From Dyadobacter sp. CECT 9275 (GTDB lineage: Bacteria > Bacteroidota > Bacteroidia > Cytophagales > Spirosomataceae): a stretch of 64,000 bases of DNA. Positions 36,540-45,170 of this stretch are shown here, piece after piece. Under the pieces are notes generated by a model. That model did not search any database. It saw only the letters and a list, made by a program, of their open reading frames with translations, and had not been told where the DNA came from. Each line of letters starts with the position of its first letter. Position 1 is the stretch's first letter. The translations under genes and the position numbers were made by a program. Location of the stretch: NCBI RefSeq assembly GCF_907164905.1, contig NZ_CAJRAF010000001.1:1902800-1966799 (forward strand), written 5' to 3'.

Positions 36540-37445
36540 ATGAAAACCATTGCCTTGACCATCGCATTCCTATTCACTTTTATCCAAAGTCAATTCCTTT
36601 TCGCACAAACACGCAAGCCCGCATCACTGGGAAGAGAAGAATACATTGAAGTTGAGAAAAATGTAAAACTGCAGGTGATTGACCTCGGCGAAGGACAGCC
36701 CGTTGTCCTCATCCACGGATGGCCGCTGAACAATGAGATGTACGAATATCAATACCAATATCTGGTGGAGAAAGGGTTCAGGGTCATCGGCATTTCCCTC
36801 CGCGGTTTTGGAAAATCAGACAGACCTTACGGAAAATATGACTTCGATACTTTCTCCGACGACATCAAAGTGGTTTTGGAAAAATTGAAAATCGAAAACG
36901 CAACTCTGGGCGGATTTTCAATGGGAAGTGCGGTAACATTGCACTTTATTACCAAATATAATGGCGCTCATATCAAAAAGTTAGCCGTATTCGGCGCAAC
37001 CGGCCCGTCATGGAAACAACGTGAAGGCCATCCTTACGGCATCACGGATCAGGGCGCAACGGACCTTATCAAACAAACCAAAACCAATCGGGAGCAACTC
37101 GTAGCAGGCTTTGGAAAAGCATTTGAAGGACAGGAAGGCGGACTTTCACCGGAATCCATCAAATGGCTGGAAAGCATTAATCTGAATGCATCACCTTACG
37201 CTACTACTCAGGCCATTACAGCATTAGGTGACCTGGATCTTCGTCCTGTGCTTGGGAAAATCAAAATGCCAGTAGCGATATTCCACGGCATAAACGACAA
37301 ATTGTGTGACTTCGCTCAGGCAGAACAGCTCAACAAAGCCATCAAAGGTTCTTACATTGTAAAATTTGAAAAAGGCGGTCACGGGTTTTTTATTGAAGAG
37401 ATGGATAAATTCAACTCCGAACTTGAAAAATTTGCAAGAAACTAA
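36540..37445 (+). CDS. Secreted alpha/beta hydrolase
   Basis: A 301-residue alpha/beta hydrolase with signal peptide ending 'LFAQ'. 'VVLIHGWPLNNEMYEYQ' is the oxyanion region, 'GGFSMGSA' carries the nucleophile Ser, an Asp lies in 'FHGINDKLCDF', and the catalytic His is in 'GGHGFFIEE'. It resembles non-heme chloroperoxidase/esterase (arylesterase) members. The substrate is not known. A strong terminator follows. Confidence 0.9.
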   Translation: MKTIALTIAFLFTFIQSQFLFAQTRKPASLGREEYIEVEKNVKLQVIDLGEGQPVVLIHGWPLNNEMYEYQYQYLVEKGFRVIGISLRGFGKSDRPYGKYDFDTFSDDIKVVLEKLKIENATLGGFSMGSAVTLHFITKYNGAHIKKLAVFGATGPSWKQREGHPYGITDQGATDLIKQTKTNREQLVAGFGKAFEGQEGGLSPESIKWLESINLNASPYATTQAITALGDLDLRPVLGKIKMPVAIFHGINDKLCDFAQAEQLNKAIKGSYIVKFEKGGHGFFIEEMDKFNSELEKFARN

Positions 37446-37457
37446 ATAAATGATTTC

Positions 37458-37493
37458 ACCTGTGAAGCAAATCAAAGCTTCACAGGTTTTTTT
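37458..37493 (+). terminator. Rho-independent terminator after the hydrolase gene
   Basis: ACCTGTGAAGC pairs with GCTTCACAGGT (11 bp, 8-base loop) and is followed by seven T. It starts 13 bp past the stop. Confidence 0.9.
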
Positions 37494-37544
37494 ATATATT
37501 TTGAAACAAAAAGGAATCCTGCAATTTAAAAAGCGTTTACAGCC

Positions 37545-38399
37545 ATGAGTACAACCATTTTCGACAACAATTTAAAGATACTTGGATTGCTGCATGTAAG
37601 CCAGCAGCAAATGGACTTGATCAATGGGCCTGCTTATAAGGAATATATCAAGATTCTGTATCTGCCCGCTGGCTACAAACTGAGAGTGGATTTTGCCTCT
37701 TACGACACACAGCGACCCACATTGTTTTTTGTCAGTCCTAATCAATTTCTTGAATTAGAAACAACTGGTGAGCAAAGCGGTTATTTCATTTTCTACAACC
37801 GCGATTTTTACTGTATTCAGATTCATGATCAGGAAGTTGCTTGTGATGGGCTGTTGTTTAATAACATCCGGAATATGCCTAAAGTGGAGCTTTCGGAAAC
37901 TGAAAACACTTTCCTCGGAGGCCTATTCATGGAAATGATACAGGAATTCAATCTCAATGACAGTTCCCTGGAAGAAATGGTCAGGACGTATCTCAAACAA
38001 TTGCTCATTCGCGCGACACGCTCATGGAAAAGGCAACATTTGACCAATGATGTGACTGATCAGCAAAGTGACCTGGAATTTTTTCGCAAATTTACCCGAC
38101 TCGTGGAAGAGCATTATAAATACAAACACGCCGTCGCCGATTACGCGGATTTTCTATGCATGGCACCGAAAACGATCACACACAAATTCAACCGCATGCG
38201 ACTGCCGCAGCCTAATGAGGTGATTAAAAACCGCATTATCCTGGAAGCGAAACGCCTGTTAGTTCATACTTCGTTAACAGCAAAAGAAATTGCCTACGAA
38301 CTCGGTTATAATGACCCAGCATATTTTAGTAGGCTGTTTCAGACGAAAACTGGTGAATCTCCATCGGGTTTCCGGGCTAACTTTTCGAGTTCGTTTTAA
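37545..38399 (+). CDS. AraC family transcriptional regulator
   Basis: A 284-residue regulator. The N-terminal ~170 residues form a cupin-like sensor domain. The C-terminal AraC domain carries 'HAVADYADFLCMAPKTITHKFN' (described in part), 'LTAKEIAYELGYNDPAYFSRLF' in two stretches, and 'GESPSGFR'. Its 3' end overlaps that of the convergent HxlR gene by 4 bp. The target is unknown; the hydrolase upstream is a candidate. Confidence 0.88.
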   Translation: MSTTIFDNNLKILGLLHVSQQQMDLINGPAYKEYIKILYLPAGYKLRVDFASYDTQRPTLFFVSPNQFLELETTGEQSGYFIFYNRDFYCIQIHDQEVACDGLLFNNIRNMPKVELSETENTFLGGLFMEMIQEFNLNDSSLEEMVRTYLKQLLIRATRSWKRQHLTNDVTDQQSDLEFFRKFTRLVEEHYKYKHAVADYADFLCMAPKTITHKFNRMRLPQPNEVIKNRIILEAKRLLVHTSLTAKEIAYELGYNDPAYFSRLFQTKTGESPSGFRANFSSSF

Positions 38400-38794
38400 A
38401 CTTCTTCGTCTTGCAGCGCGAACTCTGGATCCTTGTGATGTACTCCAATGATCCGTTCCCTGTGTTTCATCCCGAAAACTCTCAGGGACTCAATGACCTC
38501 ATCAAGGCAGCTGCTGTATTCGGTGAGTTCATAAATGACTGACACCGGTACAGTGTTGAACACTTCACGCTTCACGAATTCATTTTGCTCCAACTCCCTC
38601 AGTTCTTTAGACAATACCCTCGGTGTGATGTCTTTCAATGCACGCTGTATCTCCTTGAACCGTTTGGGTCCCTCTGACAGTGCCACAATTAGCGGCAATT
38701 TCCATTTTCCGTTCAATACGTACAGTGCGTCCCGAACTGCTCCAATACTTTGATTGCATGTTTCGATGGTGTGAATCGGTTTTTTCATTCCCAT
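38396..38794 (-). CDS. HxlR family regulator, divergent from YceI
   Basis: About 132 residues from ATG 38794 (ATG 38788 is equally possible). A TTG at 38815 lies inside a large palindrome and is unlikely. HxlR core: 'LNGKWKLPLIVALSEGPKRF', 'ITPRVLSKELRELEQNEFV', 'VIYELTEYSSCLDEVIESL'. A Cys precedes the core in 'IETCNQSIG'. The palindrome at its start suggests autoregulation and control of yceI. Confidence 0.88.
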   Translation of the reverse strand: MGMKKPIHTIETCNQSIGAVRDALYVLNGKWKLPLIVALSEGPKRFKEIQRALKDITPRVLSKELRELEQNEFVKREVFNTVPVSVIYELTEYSSCLDEVIESLRVFGMKHRERIIGVHHKDPEFALQDEEV

Positions 38795-38808
38795 TTGTTG
38801 GTCTATGA

Positions 38809-38840
38809 TATACAAAAGGATACCGGTATCCTTTTGTATA
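38809..38840. promoter_or_regulatory. 32-base perfect palindrome, HxlR operator candidate
   Basis: The left half TATACAAAAGGATACC is followed directly by its reverse complement. It lies 15 bp before the HxlR start and ~200 bp before yceI. Perfect symmetry over 32 bases with no spacer points to dimeric regulator binding. Confidence 0.75.
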
Positions 38841-39038
38841 CTGATATATTTTACATAGTAAATGTATCTAATTTTGACCTGCCAAGCAAGTACCTCTAGG
38901 GGCAGAAAAGTCGATCAACCACTGAGAAACCAGAGGGTTGAGTGGTTAACGTTTAAAAATCGTAAAACTGCTGAAAACGCTTTCAAACAGGGGGTACGAG
39001 CAAAGATAAGTTAAATGAAATAACTAATTTTTTAAAAC

Positions 39039-39572
39039 ATGTCAAAGATCAATTGGAGTGTAGATGCATTACATTCAGAAGTGCAGTTTAAGGTAAAACA
39101 CCTTGTTATTTCAACGGTGACGGGGTCATTCAAGTCGTTCAGCGGCAGCGCTGTTACAGAAGGAGATCAGTTTGAAAATGCTCAGATCGCATTTACGATT
39201 GATGTCAACAGTGTTGATACAGGCCAGCCGGGACGAGATGAGCATTTGAAAAACACAGACTTTTTTGAAGTTGAAACTTATCCTCAGTTTACATTTGCCT
39301 CCACCTCTTTTACCAAAATAAAAGGAGATTTATTTAAGTTAATCGGTAACCTGACCATCAAAGGCGTAACCAAAGAGATTGAATTAGAAGCCGAGTATGG
39401 CGGAACCCAAAGGGATCCATGGGGCAATACAAAAGTTGGATTTGAGGTGAACGGAACCATTGACCGGAAGGACTTCAATGTAACCTTTAACTCACTGACT
39501 GAAACCGGCGGATTAGCACTGGGTGAAAAAATCAAAATTGTTGCAAACATTCAACTTGCAAAAGAGGCGTAG
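39039..39572 (+). CDS. YceI family lipid-binding-like protein
   Basis: A 177-residue YceI domain protein: 'WSVDALHSEVQFKVKHLVIS', 'GSAVTEGDQFENAQIAFTID', 'DEHLKNTDFFEVETYPQFTF', 'LIGNLTIKGVTKEIELEAEYG'. No signal peptide is visible, so it is cytoplasmic, unlike the periplasmic E. coli YceI. The fold is a beta-barrel binding isoprenoid-type ligands. It is likely controlled by the divergent HxlR. Confidence 0.92.
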   Translation: MSKINWSVDALHSEVQFKVKHLVISTVTGSFKSFSGSAVTEGDQFENAQIAFTIDVNSVDTGQPGRDEHLKNTDFFEVETYPQFTFASTSFTKIKGDLFKLIGNLTIKGVTKEIELEAEYGGTQRDPWGNTKVGFEVNGTIDRKDFNVTFNSLTETGGLALGEKIKIVANIQLAKEA

Positions 39573-39585
39573 TACAGTGAGTAAG

Positions 39586-39619
39586 GCGTATCGTCATTTG
39601 AGCGGTACGCTATTATCTT
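39586..39619 (+). terminator. Possible terminator after yceI
   Basis: GCGTATCG pairs with CGGTACGC (one G-T wobble, 9-base loop) and is followed by TATTATCTTTT, 13 bp past the stop. Confidence 0.55.
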
Positions 39620-39902
39620 TTGTAGCAAATTGCTTTTAGGGGCTATTACAAAGCCAGTACTAAAGGTTATGATGTTTTAGCCAGGACTTTATTTGAGAGG
39701 ATAGATAATTACCTGATCACTTTCAACTAAAATCATCCTCCCTAAAATATTAGGATGAAAGTGATGCCAAGTTAACTAAACATCTAATTCAAATTTTTTA
39801 GAATCCGTGCTTTTTTATCTAGCAATGATGATTTTATGTGTGGATAGTGTCCCATAATCGCAGACAGTTTGAAATTAGAGAATATCACTTAATTTTAGAC
39901 TG

Positions 39903-40193
39903 ATGAAAAAGACCAAATTCACCGAAACGCAGATCGTTTCGATCCTTAAACAACAGGAAGCGGGTATCCCAACTAAGGAGATTTGTCGACAGCATGGCAT
40001 TTCCGAAGCTACTTTTTACAATTGGAAAAGCCGGTATGGTGGGATGGAAGCCTCTGACGTCAAACGCCTGAAAGATCTGGAAGAAGAGAACTCTCGCTTG
40101 AAGAAGATGTTTGCCGACCTAAGCCTAGACAATCAAATCCTGAAAGAATTTTTCGCAAAAAAGGGCTGGGCTCTGCCACAAAAAGGGAATTGA
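39903..40193 (+). CDS. IS3 family transposase OrfA
   Basis: A 96-residue protein with the HTH of IS3/IS407 OrfA ('FTETQIVSILKQQEAGIPTK', 'GISEATFYNWKSRYGG') and a leucine-zipper-like end ('LKDLEEENSRLKKMFADLSL'). Intact. It overlaps orfB by 4 bases, where programmed frameshifting normally makes the fused transposase. Confidence 0.9.
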   Translation: MKKTKFTETQIVSILKQQEAGIPTKEICRQHGISEATFYNWKSRYGGMEASDVKRLKDLEEENSRLKKMFADLSLDNQILKEFFAKKGWALPQKGN

Positions 40194-41041
40194 CGGAAGA
40201 GATTGTTAAGGAATACAATATCGCTGTGAGCAGAGCCTGTAAAATCGTTGACCTTGTTCGTTCTCAATACTATTACAGCAGTAAAAAGGATGATTCTGAG
40301 GTGATTGAGTCGCTTCAAGACTTAGCCTTCAAACCGCATCGGCGGTCCGAATCCCTCATATGGCTTCAGGAAGCTCTTTGCCTACCTGCGTAGATCTGGT
40401 AAGCCGTGGAATCATAAGCGAGTCCGCCGCATTTATCAAGTTTTGAAGCAGAGTAAGCGGCGAAAGGGGAAGCGGCGATTACCTGACCGCATTAAACAAC
40501 CGCTGGTTCAGCCTGCGCAGGTGAATGATACCTGGAGCGTTGACTTCATGAGTGACAGCATGGTGGGCAATCGTAAATTCCGGACGTTCAATGTAATCGA
40601 CGATGGTTCTAGGGAAGCCTTGGCCATCGAAGTTGATACCTCGCTATCCTCAAAGAGAATTACCAGGGTTCTGGAAAGGATCGGGCTGAGCAAAGGCTTT
40701 CCAAAAGCCATTAGGTCGGACAACGGACCGCGCGGCGGCCGCCAGAATTCACATCTAAGGATTTCGCAATTTGGTGTGCAGCTAGGAATATCGAAACTCG
40801 GTTTATCCAACCAGGAAAACCCACGCAGAACGGGTTCATTGAACGGTTTAATCGGCTTTACAGAGAAGCAATATTGGACGCCTATTTATTTTTCGACCTT
40901 GACCAGGTCAGACAATTAACAGCGGAGTGGATCGAAGAGTACAACCAGCGAAGACCTCATGAAGGACTCGGTAATATGACGCCCTTTGAATGGAAGAACT
41001 TGCTGCTGAAAAAAGAAATACAACAACAATTGGCTGTCTGA
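40190..41041 (+). pseudogene. IS3 family transposase OrfB, disrupted by two short insertions
   Basis: The integrase core is recognisable in pieces: 'YLRRSGKPWNHKRVRRIYQV', 'VNDTWSVDFMSDSMVGNRKF' (first Asp), 'RSDNGP' then 'EFTSKDFAIWCAARNIETRF' (second Asp), 'QNGFIERFNRLYREAI' (Glu) and 'EYNQRRPHEGLGNMTP'. Removing 16 bp at 40335-40350 and 14 bp at 40730-40743 restores one continuous frame. Both inserts are GC-rich. As it stands the DDE enzyme cannot be made, so the element should be immobile unless helped in trans. Confidence 0.85.
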
Positions 41042-41054
41042 AAAACGGGGTACA

Positions 41055-41676
41055 TACAGAAGAAATCTTCAAATTGGGAGACGAGGGAGAAACCGAGCAA
41101 GATATTTTTGATGAAGATTACCTCGCTAAGATTGACAAAATCAAGCTTCCGAATACCAAAATAAAATTACTCCAGCAGCTGCTTGCGAAGGTCATTGAGG
41201 AAATCAAAAAGGTAAATAAGGTAAAAGGCGTTGACTTCACCAGAAAGATGCAATCTCTGATTGATCGCTATAATCAGCGAGACGAAAATGATGTATTGCG
41301 GAGTGAGGTATATGAAGAAATGGCGGAAGCGCTGACAAACCTGATCTGGGAAGCACACAAAGAATTTTCTGCAGGCGATGAGCTAGGCATCGACTTCGAA
41401 GAAAAAGCCTTTTACGATATCTTAAAGGAGCTCTGTGTAAAATACGATTTTCGATATCCGGATGAAAAAATGGTTGATCTGGCAAAGGCTGTGAAGGAAC
41501 TGGTAGATGGACAAGCTAAATTCCCGGATTGGAACAAAAGGGATGACATAAAATCGGCTTTGAAGGTCGGATTGATTCTGTTGCTGGACGAGTTCGGTTA
41601 CCCGCCTGTTGAAAGGGACGAGGTTTATGTGGAGATTTTCGAGCAGGCTGAGAATTTTAAGAAGAATAGGGCGTAG
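41055..41676 (+). pseudogene. hsdR: C-terminal remnant of type I restriction subunit HsdR
   Basis: About 205 residues of the HsdR C-terminal (DUF3387-like) region: 'DYLAKIDKIKLPNTKIKLLQ', 'FTRKMQSLIDRYNQRDENDV', 'IDFEEKAFYDILKELCVKYD', 'AKFPDWNKRDDIKSALKVGL', 'EIFEQAENFKK'. The IS3 right end abuts its 5' side; the nuclease and helicase domains are absent. An ATG inside the IS (40990) keeps the frame open but makes no native protein. It is probably left over from an hsdR removed during IS insertion and deletion. Confidence 0.85.
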
Positions 41677-41716
41677 GAGTAGTTTGGGTAATTTAGAATT
41701 AGTAAGTAGAGATTTT

Positions 41717-42688
41717 TCACTGATTCCGATTTAGCACACTAATAATCAATTTCTTTACCGTATCCATCTCATCTGGCTTACTGGCAGCGGCAAAAAGCGT
41801 CAAACTTGCAAGCGCCTCATTGCTAATGAGCAGATTTCCGTCTTTTGATTTTAACAAATCATTCACTTCCAGAAAAAGTAAAAAACAGGCCGCTGCGATT
41901 CGCTTATTGCCGTCCACAAAGGAATGATTCTTAATGATCAGATATAGTAGGGTGGCCGCCTTTTCTTCGATGGAAGGATAAAAGTCAATATCGTCGAAAC
42001 CTTTGGTTATTTGGGCAATGGATCCTTTGAAACTGTCATCTTTTTCTTTTCCGAATACAGATGAATCGGAATCGCTTCTCATGGCTTCGATCACATTTTG
42101 ATAGTCTGGCAATTTCGGGTATTTTGCCGGATGCGTGTTTCTGCCTTTCTGATCAAGATTTTCATGATCATAGTCATCTAACAGTTCAAGACCTTTTGCA
42201 AATTGGTCAAGCCATTCGACATCGGTGTCTCCAATTTTCGTTTCAATGGCTCTGCTTAGGATACGAATTCCATCTTTCAGTGTTTGGACCTGCTGTTGTT
42301 TTTGGGCTAACCGCTTCTCGTTGATGGCGTAGCCCTGTATTAGATAGTCTTTTAGTCGCTGCGTCGCCCAAATCCGGAAACTCGTAGCTTTATTAGAATT
42401 TACCCTGTAACCGACTGACAGGATCATGTCCAGGTTATAAACGTCCACTTGTCTAACGACCTGCCGTTTGCCTTCTGTTTGAACTATTTCCATTTTGGAA
42501 ATAGTTGCCTCCGATTTAAGCTCTCCGTCATTCAAGATATTCTTGACGTGCTTGTTAATCGCTGGAACCTCTGTACCAAATAAAGAGGCAATCTGTTTTT
42601 GACTTAACCAAATGGTTTCGTCCCTAACAATTACCTCAATATGGCTTTGTCCGTTGTTGCTCTGATAAATTTCTATTTGATTCTCCAT
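41717..42688 (-). CDS. RhuM family protein with C-terminal Fic/DOC domain
   Basis: A 323-residue protein. Residues 1-130 are the RhuM virulence-protein domain ('IWLSQKQIASLFGTEVPAIN', 'QVDVYNLDMILSVGYRVNS', 'FRIWATQRLKDYL'). The C-terminal third is a DOC/Fic domain with 'IKNHSFVDGNKRIAAACFLL' (HxFxDGNKR). Fic/DOC proteins transfer AMP or phosphate groups to target proteins. RhuM genes often lie in type I restriction loci, as here. Its direction is opposite to its neighbours. No separate antitoxin was seen. Confidence 0.9.
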   Translation of the reverse strand: MENQIEIYQSNNGQSHIEVIVRDETIWLSQKQIASLFGTEVPAINKHVKNILNDGELKSEATISKMEIVQTEGKRQVVRQVDVYNLDMILSVGYRVNSNKATSFRIWATQRLKDYLIQGYAINEKRLAQKQQQVQTLKDGIRILSRAIETKIGDTDVEWLDQFAKGLELLDDYDHENLDQKGRNTHPAKYPKLPDYQNVIEAMRSDSDSSVFGKEKDDSFKGSIAQITKGFDDIDFYPSIEEKAATLLYLIIKNHSFVDGNKRIAAACFLLFLEVNDLLKSKDGNLLISNEALASLTLFAAASKPDEMDTVKKLIISVLNRNQ

Positions 42689-43055
42689 GCTTAGATTGCT
42701 TCGAAGTTAGCGAAAAGCTGATAAATGAAAAGGAACTAATAAAAATGAGGTATTTTTGAGAGGGCAATGCTAAGAATAAATTTTTTTGATGTTGAAAACG
42801 GCAGATTTTAGTGCCAATTCGGACGAAATATGAGGTAATACTTTTAACATCTATTATCTTCACCTGGTTGTTACTTGTACCGTTTTTGTATTTTATATAA
42901 GGTAAGTAATTGTTTATCAGACTAAAATACATATTGTATCGGGAGATAATGCTTACATAAATTCGGACCATGGACGGGTTAAATTTAAATGTTTCGCAAT
43001 TGCCAAGGTACGGCATGAAGCTATGCTGAGACCAGTTTCAAAATTTGAACCGATG
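42689..43055. other. Divergent intergenic region between rhuM and a HEPN gene
   Basis: About 370 bp, AT-rich, no supported ORF. It probably carries both promoters; no strong palindrome stands out. Confidence 0.55.
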
Positions 43056-43478
43056 ATGAAAATAGATACAACTTATTTGGAGAGATGTATTGCCGCCTTG
43101 GAAAGAGCATATTCTTTACTCATCAAGTCGGAAGTAGATACGATTGAATATGATATGTTTCGTTCTGCCAGCATTAAAGAATTTGAGATCATTCTGGAGC
43201 AGGCGGGGAAATTATTGCGAAAGGCTTTGAAACCTTATTTTCACAGCCCCAAAGAAGTTGATCGCATGGTTTTTAAGAACGTTTTCAGAAACGCCGTGTT
43301 AAGGGATTTGATCACGGACGAGCAATGCGAGCGGTGGCTGCAATACCGGGACAACAGAAATAACACGGCGCACGATTACGGGGTGAATTTCGCAAACGAG
43401 ACACTGGTGTTCTTACCGCAATTTATCAAGGATAGCATGGATCTGTCTGCTGTCCTGAAAAATCAAAATGACCAATAA
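43056..43478 (+). CDS. HEPN domain protein (nucleotidyltransferase substrate-binding, HI0074 family)
   Basis: A 140-residue helical protein; ATG 43056 ('MKIDTTYLERCIAALERA') is the natural family start, although the frame opens at 43023. The RNase-type HEPN motif RX4-6H is seen in 'RDNRNNTAHDYG'. Its gene overlaps the following MNT gene by 11 bp. HEPN/MNT pairs act as toxin/antitoxin: HEPN is a ribonuclease that MNT inactivates by AMP or nucleotide transfer. That role is established for relatives and inferred here. Confidence 0.88.
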   Translation: MKIDTTYLERCIAALERAYSLLIKSEVDTIEYDMFRSASIKEFEIILEQAGKLLRKALKPYFHSPKEVDRMVFKNVFRNAVLRDLITDEQCERWLQYRDNRNNTAHDYGVNFANETLVFLPQFIKDSMDLSAVLKNQNDQ

Positions 43479-43818
43479 CATGTTGCTAAGAGAAAAGGAC
43501 AAAAAAGCATTGCTCCACATTTTTCAAGGTACCGAGACACCCATTGAGGTTTGGGCTTACGGTAGTCGCGTCAATGGGAAGGCCCACAGTGGGAGTGATC
43601 TGGATCTGGTGGTTCGCACCCGTGACTTAACGCCTCTTTCCATCGATGAATATAACACGCTTTGTGAAAAAATCACCGATAGTAATATACCCATACTGGT
43701 CGAACTGCGGGATTGGGGCAGGCTCCCTGCCTCTTTCCATAAAAATATAGAAGCCAATTACGAGGTGTTGTTTTCTTCCATGGAAGGGTCGACGGAGGCT
43801 ACCGTTGATGTCAGATGA
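43468..43818 (+). CDS. MNT family nucleotidyltransferase (antitoxin type)
   Basis: A 116-residue minimal nucleotidyltransferase. The polymerase-beta type active site is 'AYGSRVNGKAHSGSDLDLVV' (GS...DxD), with 'IPILVELRDWGRL' later. It is partner to the HEPN gene just upstream. The pair lies between RhuM and a DUF4143 ATPase inside the defence island. Confidence 0.9.
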   Translation: MTNNMLLREKDKKALLHIFQGTETPIEVWAYGSRVNGKAHSGSDLDLVVRTRDLTPLSIDEYNTLCEKITDSNIPILVELRDWGRLPASFHKNIEANYEVLFSSMEGSTEATVDVR

Positions 43819-43916
43819 TCCAGTTTCGGCGAAACCGATCAGTAAACGGTAAATGAGCACAATTAATAAATTTGGTGACGAGTGGAATAACGGCTGGTCG
43901 CAGATGTCCGTGCGTG

Positions 43917-43975
43917 AAAGTGTTATTTGTAAATTACAGAAATATACTAAATTTGTAATTTGAAAATAACACTTT
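43917..43975. promoter_or_regulatory. Long interrupted inverted repeat before the DUF4143 ATPase
   Basis: AAAGTGTTATTT and its exact complement AAATAACACTTT bracket the region, with a second inner pair AAATTAC/GTAATTT. The right arm overlaps the TTG start at 43974. It could be an autoregulatory operator or an mRNA leader stem. Confidence 0.65.
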
Positions 43976-45170
43976 GGAGGCGCTTTTCACAAAATATCTA
44001 CCGAAACTACAACGCACGTCAACCAAGTTCATGCGTGACTTCATCCATCAGATCGACTGGGAACGGAATCGATTGATCGGAATTAAAGGTGCGCGTGGCG
44101 CTGGAAAGACGACACTCGTAATGCAATACTTAAAGCAAACAGCATTGCCAACCGGCCAGTCTTTATACGTCAGCCTGGACGATCTTTATTTTAGTGCGCA
44201 TCAACTTTACAATCTAGGCGAGGCGTTTGTCCGGACTGGCGGGCGGCTACTGGTACTGGATGAAGTTCACCGTTATGCCAATTGGTCGCAGGAAATCAAA
44301 AACCTTTACGACGACTTTCCTGATTTACGAATCGTATTTACCGGTTCATCCATCATGCACCTGGAACGCAGCAAAGGTGATTTGAGTCGCCGTGCTGTTA
44401 TGTATCACCTGCATGGACTCTCGTTCCGTGAATTTCTTCAAATCCAACAAATAGCGTCATGGCCTGCAGTGTCTTTGCAAGACCTTTTGAATGATCACAC
44501 GCAAATAGCGCTGGATCTCACGCAGACAATCAAACCGTTGGCTCACTGGAACGACTATCTGCAATACGGATACTATCCCTACTTTTTGGAGAATAAAGAT
44601 GTCTACCCACAGAAGCTAACCGAAACAATTCAGCTCAGTTTGGAGCTCGACTTACCGGCAGTTTACGGGATAAGTTATGCTTCTGTTGACAAGCTGAAAC
44701 AACTGCTCGTCGTGCTGGCTGAAAGTGTTCCCATGAAACCGAACATCAGCAAGCTTAGCGAAACGCTGAATACGAGCCGGGCGCTTGTAGTAGAGTACAT
44801 GCATTATCTGGAAGAGCTGGGCGTACTGATGTTGTTACACCGGGATAGCTTCGGCATCACCAGATTGCAGAAACCTGAGAAGGTGTATCTAAGTAATCCG
44901 AACCTTCAGTTCGCATTGCACCAAAGTCGTCCGGATATTGGAACATTGCGTGAAAGCTTTTTCCTGAGCCAGGTTCAGCCGCTGCATAAAGTTGAGTACA
45001 CGGAGAAGGGCGACTTTGAACTGGATAGGAAGGTGACCGTTGAAGTGGGAGGGGCGAACAAATCCAGGCAACAGCTCGCAGGTGTTGAGAATGCTTATGT
45101 AGCTGCTGATGGGCTTGAAGTGGGGTATGGAGATAAGATTCCGCTCTGGATGTTTGGGATGTTGTATTGA
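43974..45170 (+). CDS. AAA_14/DUF4143 family ATPase
   Basis: A 398-residue ATPase beginning at TTG 43974 (next Met at residue 20). Walker A is 'IGIKGARGAGKTTLVMQYL' (residues ~36-54), Walker B 'RLLVLDEVHRYANWSQEIKN', sensor 'IVFTGSSIMHLERSKGDLSR'. The C-terminal DUF4143 domain follows ('LGVLMLLHRDSFGITRLQKP', 'VYLSNPNL'). Such genes are abundant and mobile in Bacteroidota, and their role is unknown. An inverted repeat overlaps the start. Confidence 0.9.
   Translation: MEALFTKYLPKLQRTSTKFMRDFIHQIDWERNRLIGIKGARGAGKTTLVMQYLKQTALPTGQSLYVSLDDLYFSAHQLYNLGEAFVRTGGRLLVLDEVHRYANWSQEIKNLYDDFPDLRIVFTGSSIMHLERSKGDLSRRAVMYHLHGLSFREFLQIQQIASWPAVSLQDLLNDHTQIALDLTQTIKPLAHWNDYLQYGYYPYFLENKDVYPQKLTETIQLSLELDLPAVYGISYASVDKLKQLLVVLAESVPMKPNISKLSETLNTSRALVVEYMHYLEELGVLMLLHRDSFGITRLQKPEKVYLSNPNLQFALHQSRPDIGTLRESFFLSQVQPLHKVEYTEKGDFELDRKVTVEVGGANKSRQQLAGVENAYVAADGLEVGYGDKIPLWMFGMLY

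Larger units (their letters stand above)
39848..41054 (+). mobile_element. IS3 family element (IS407-like), damaged
   Basis: About 1207 bp. The ends pair imperfectly: TGTCCCATAATCGCAGACAG on the left, and the reverse complement of the right end reads TGTACCCCGTTTTTCAGACAG. It contains orfA and a broken orfB in the usual overlapping order. No target duplication is visible (ATAG on the left, TACA on the right). This fits with loss of DNA on one side, since only the right flank contains an hsdR remnant. Confidence 0.8.

Noticed and set aside
40730..40743. NotI-containing insert taken as proof of vector or linker contamination
   Set aside because: A second GC-rich insert 380 bp away has a different sequence, and flanking IS sequence continues normally on both sides; artefact remains possible but is not shown.
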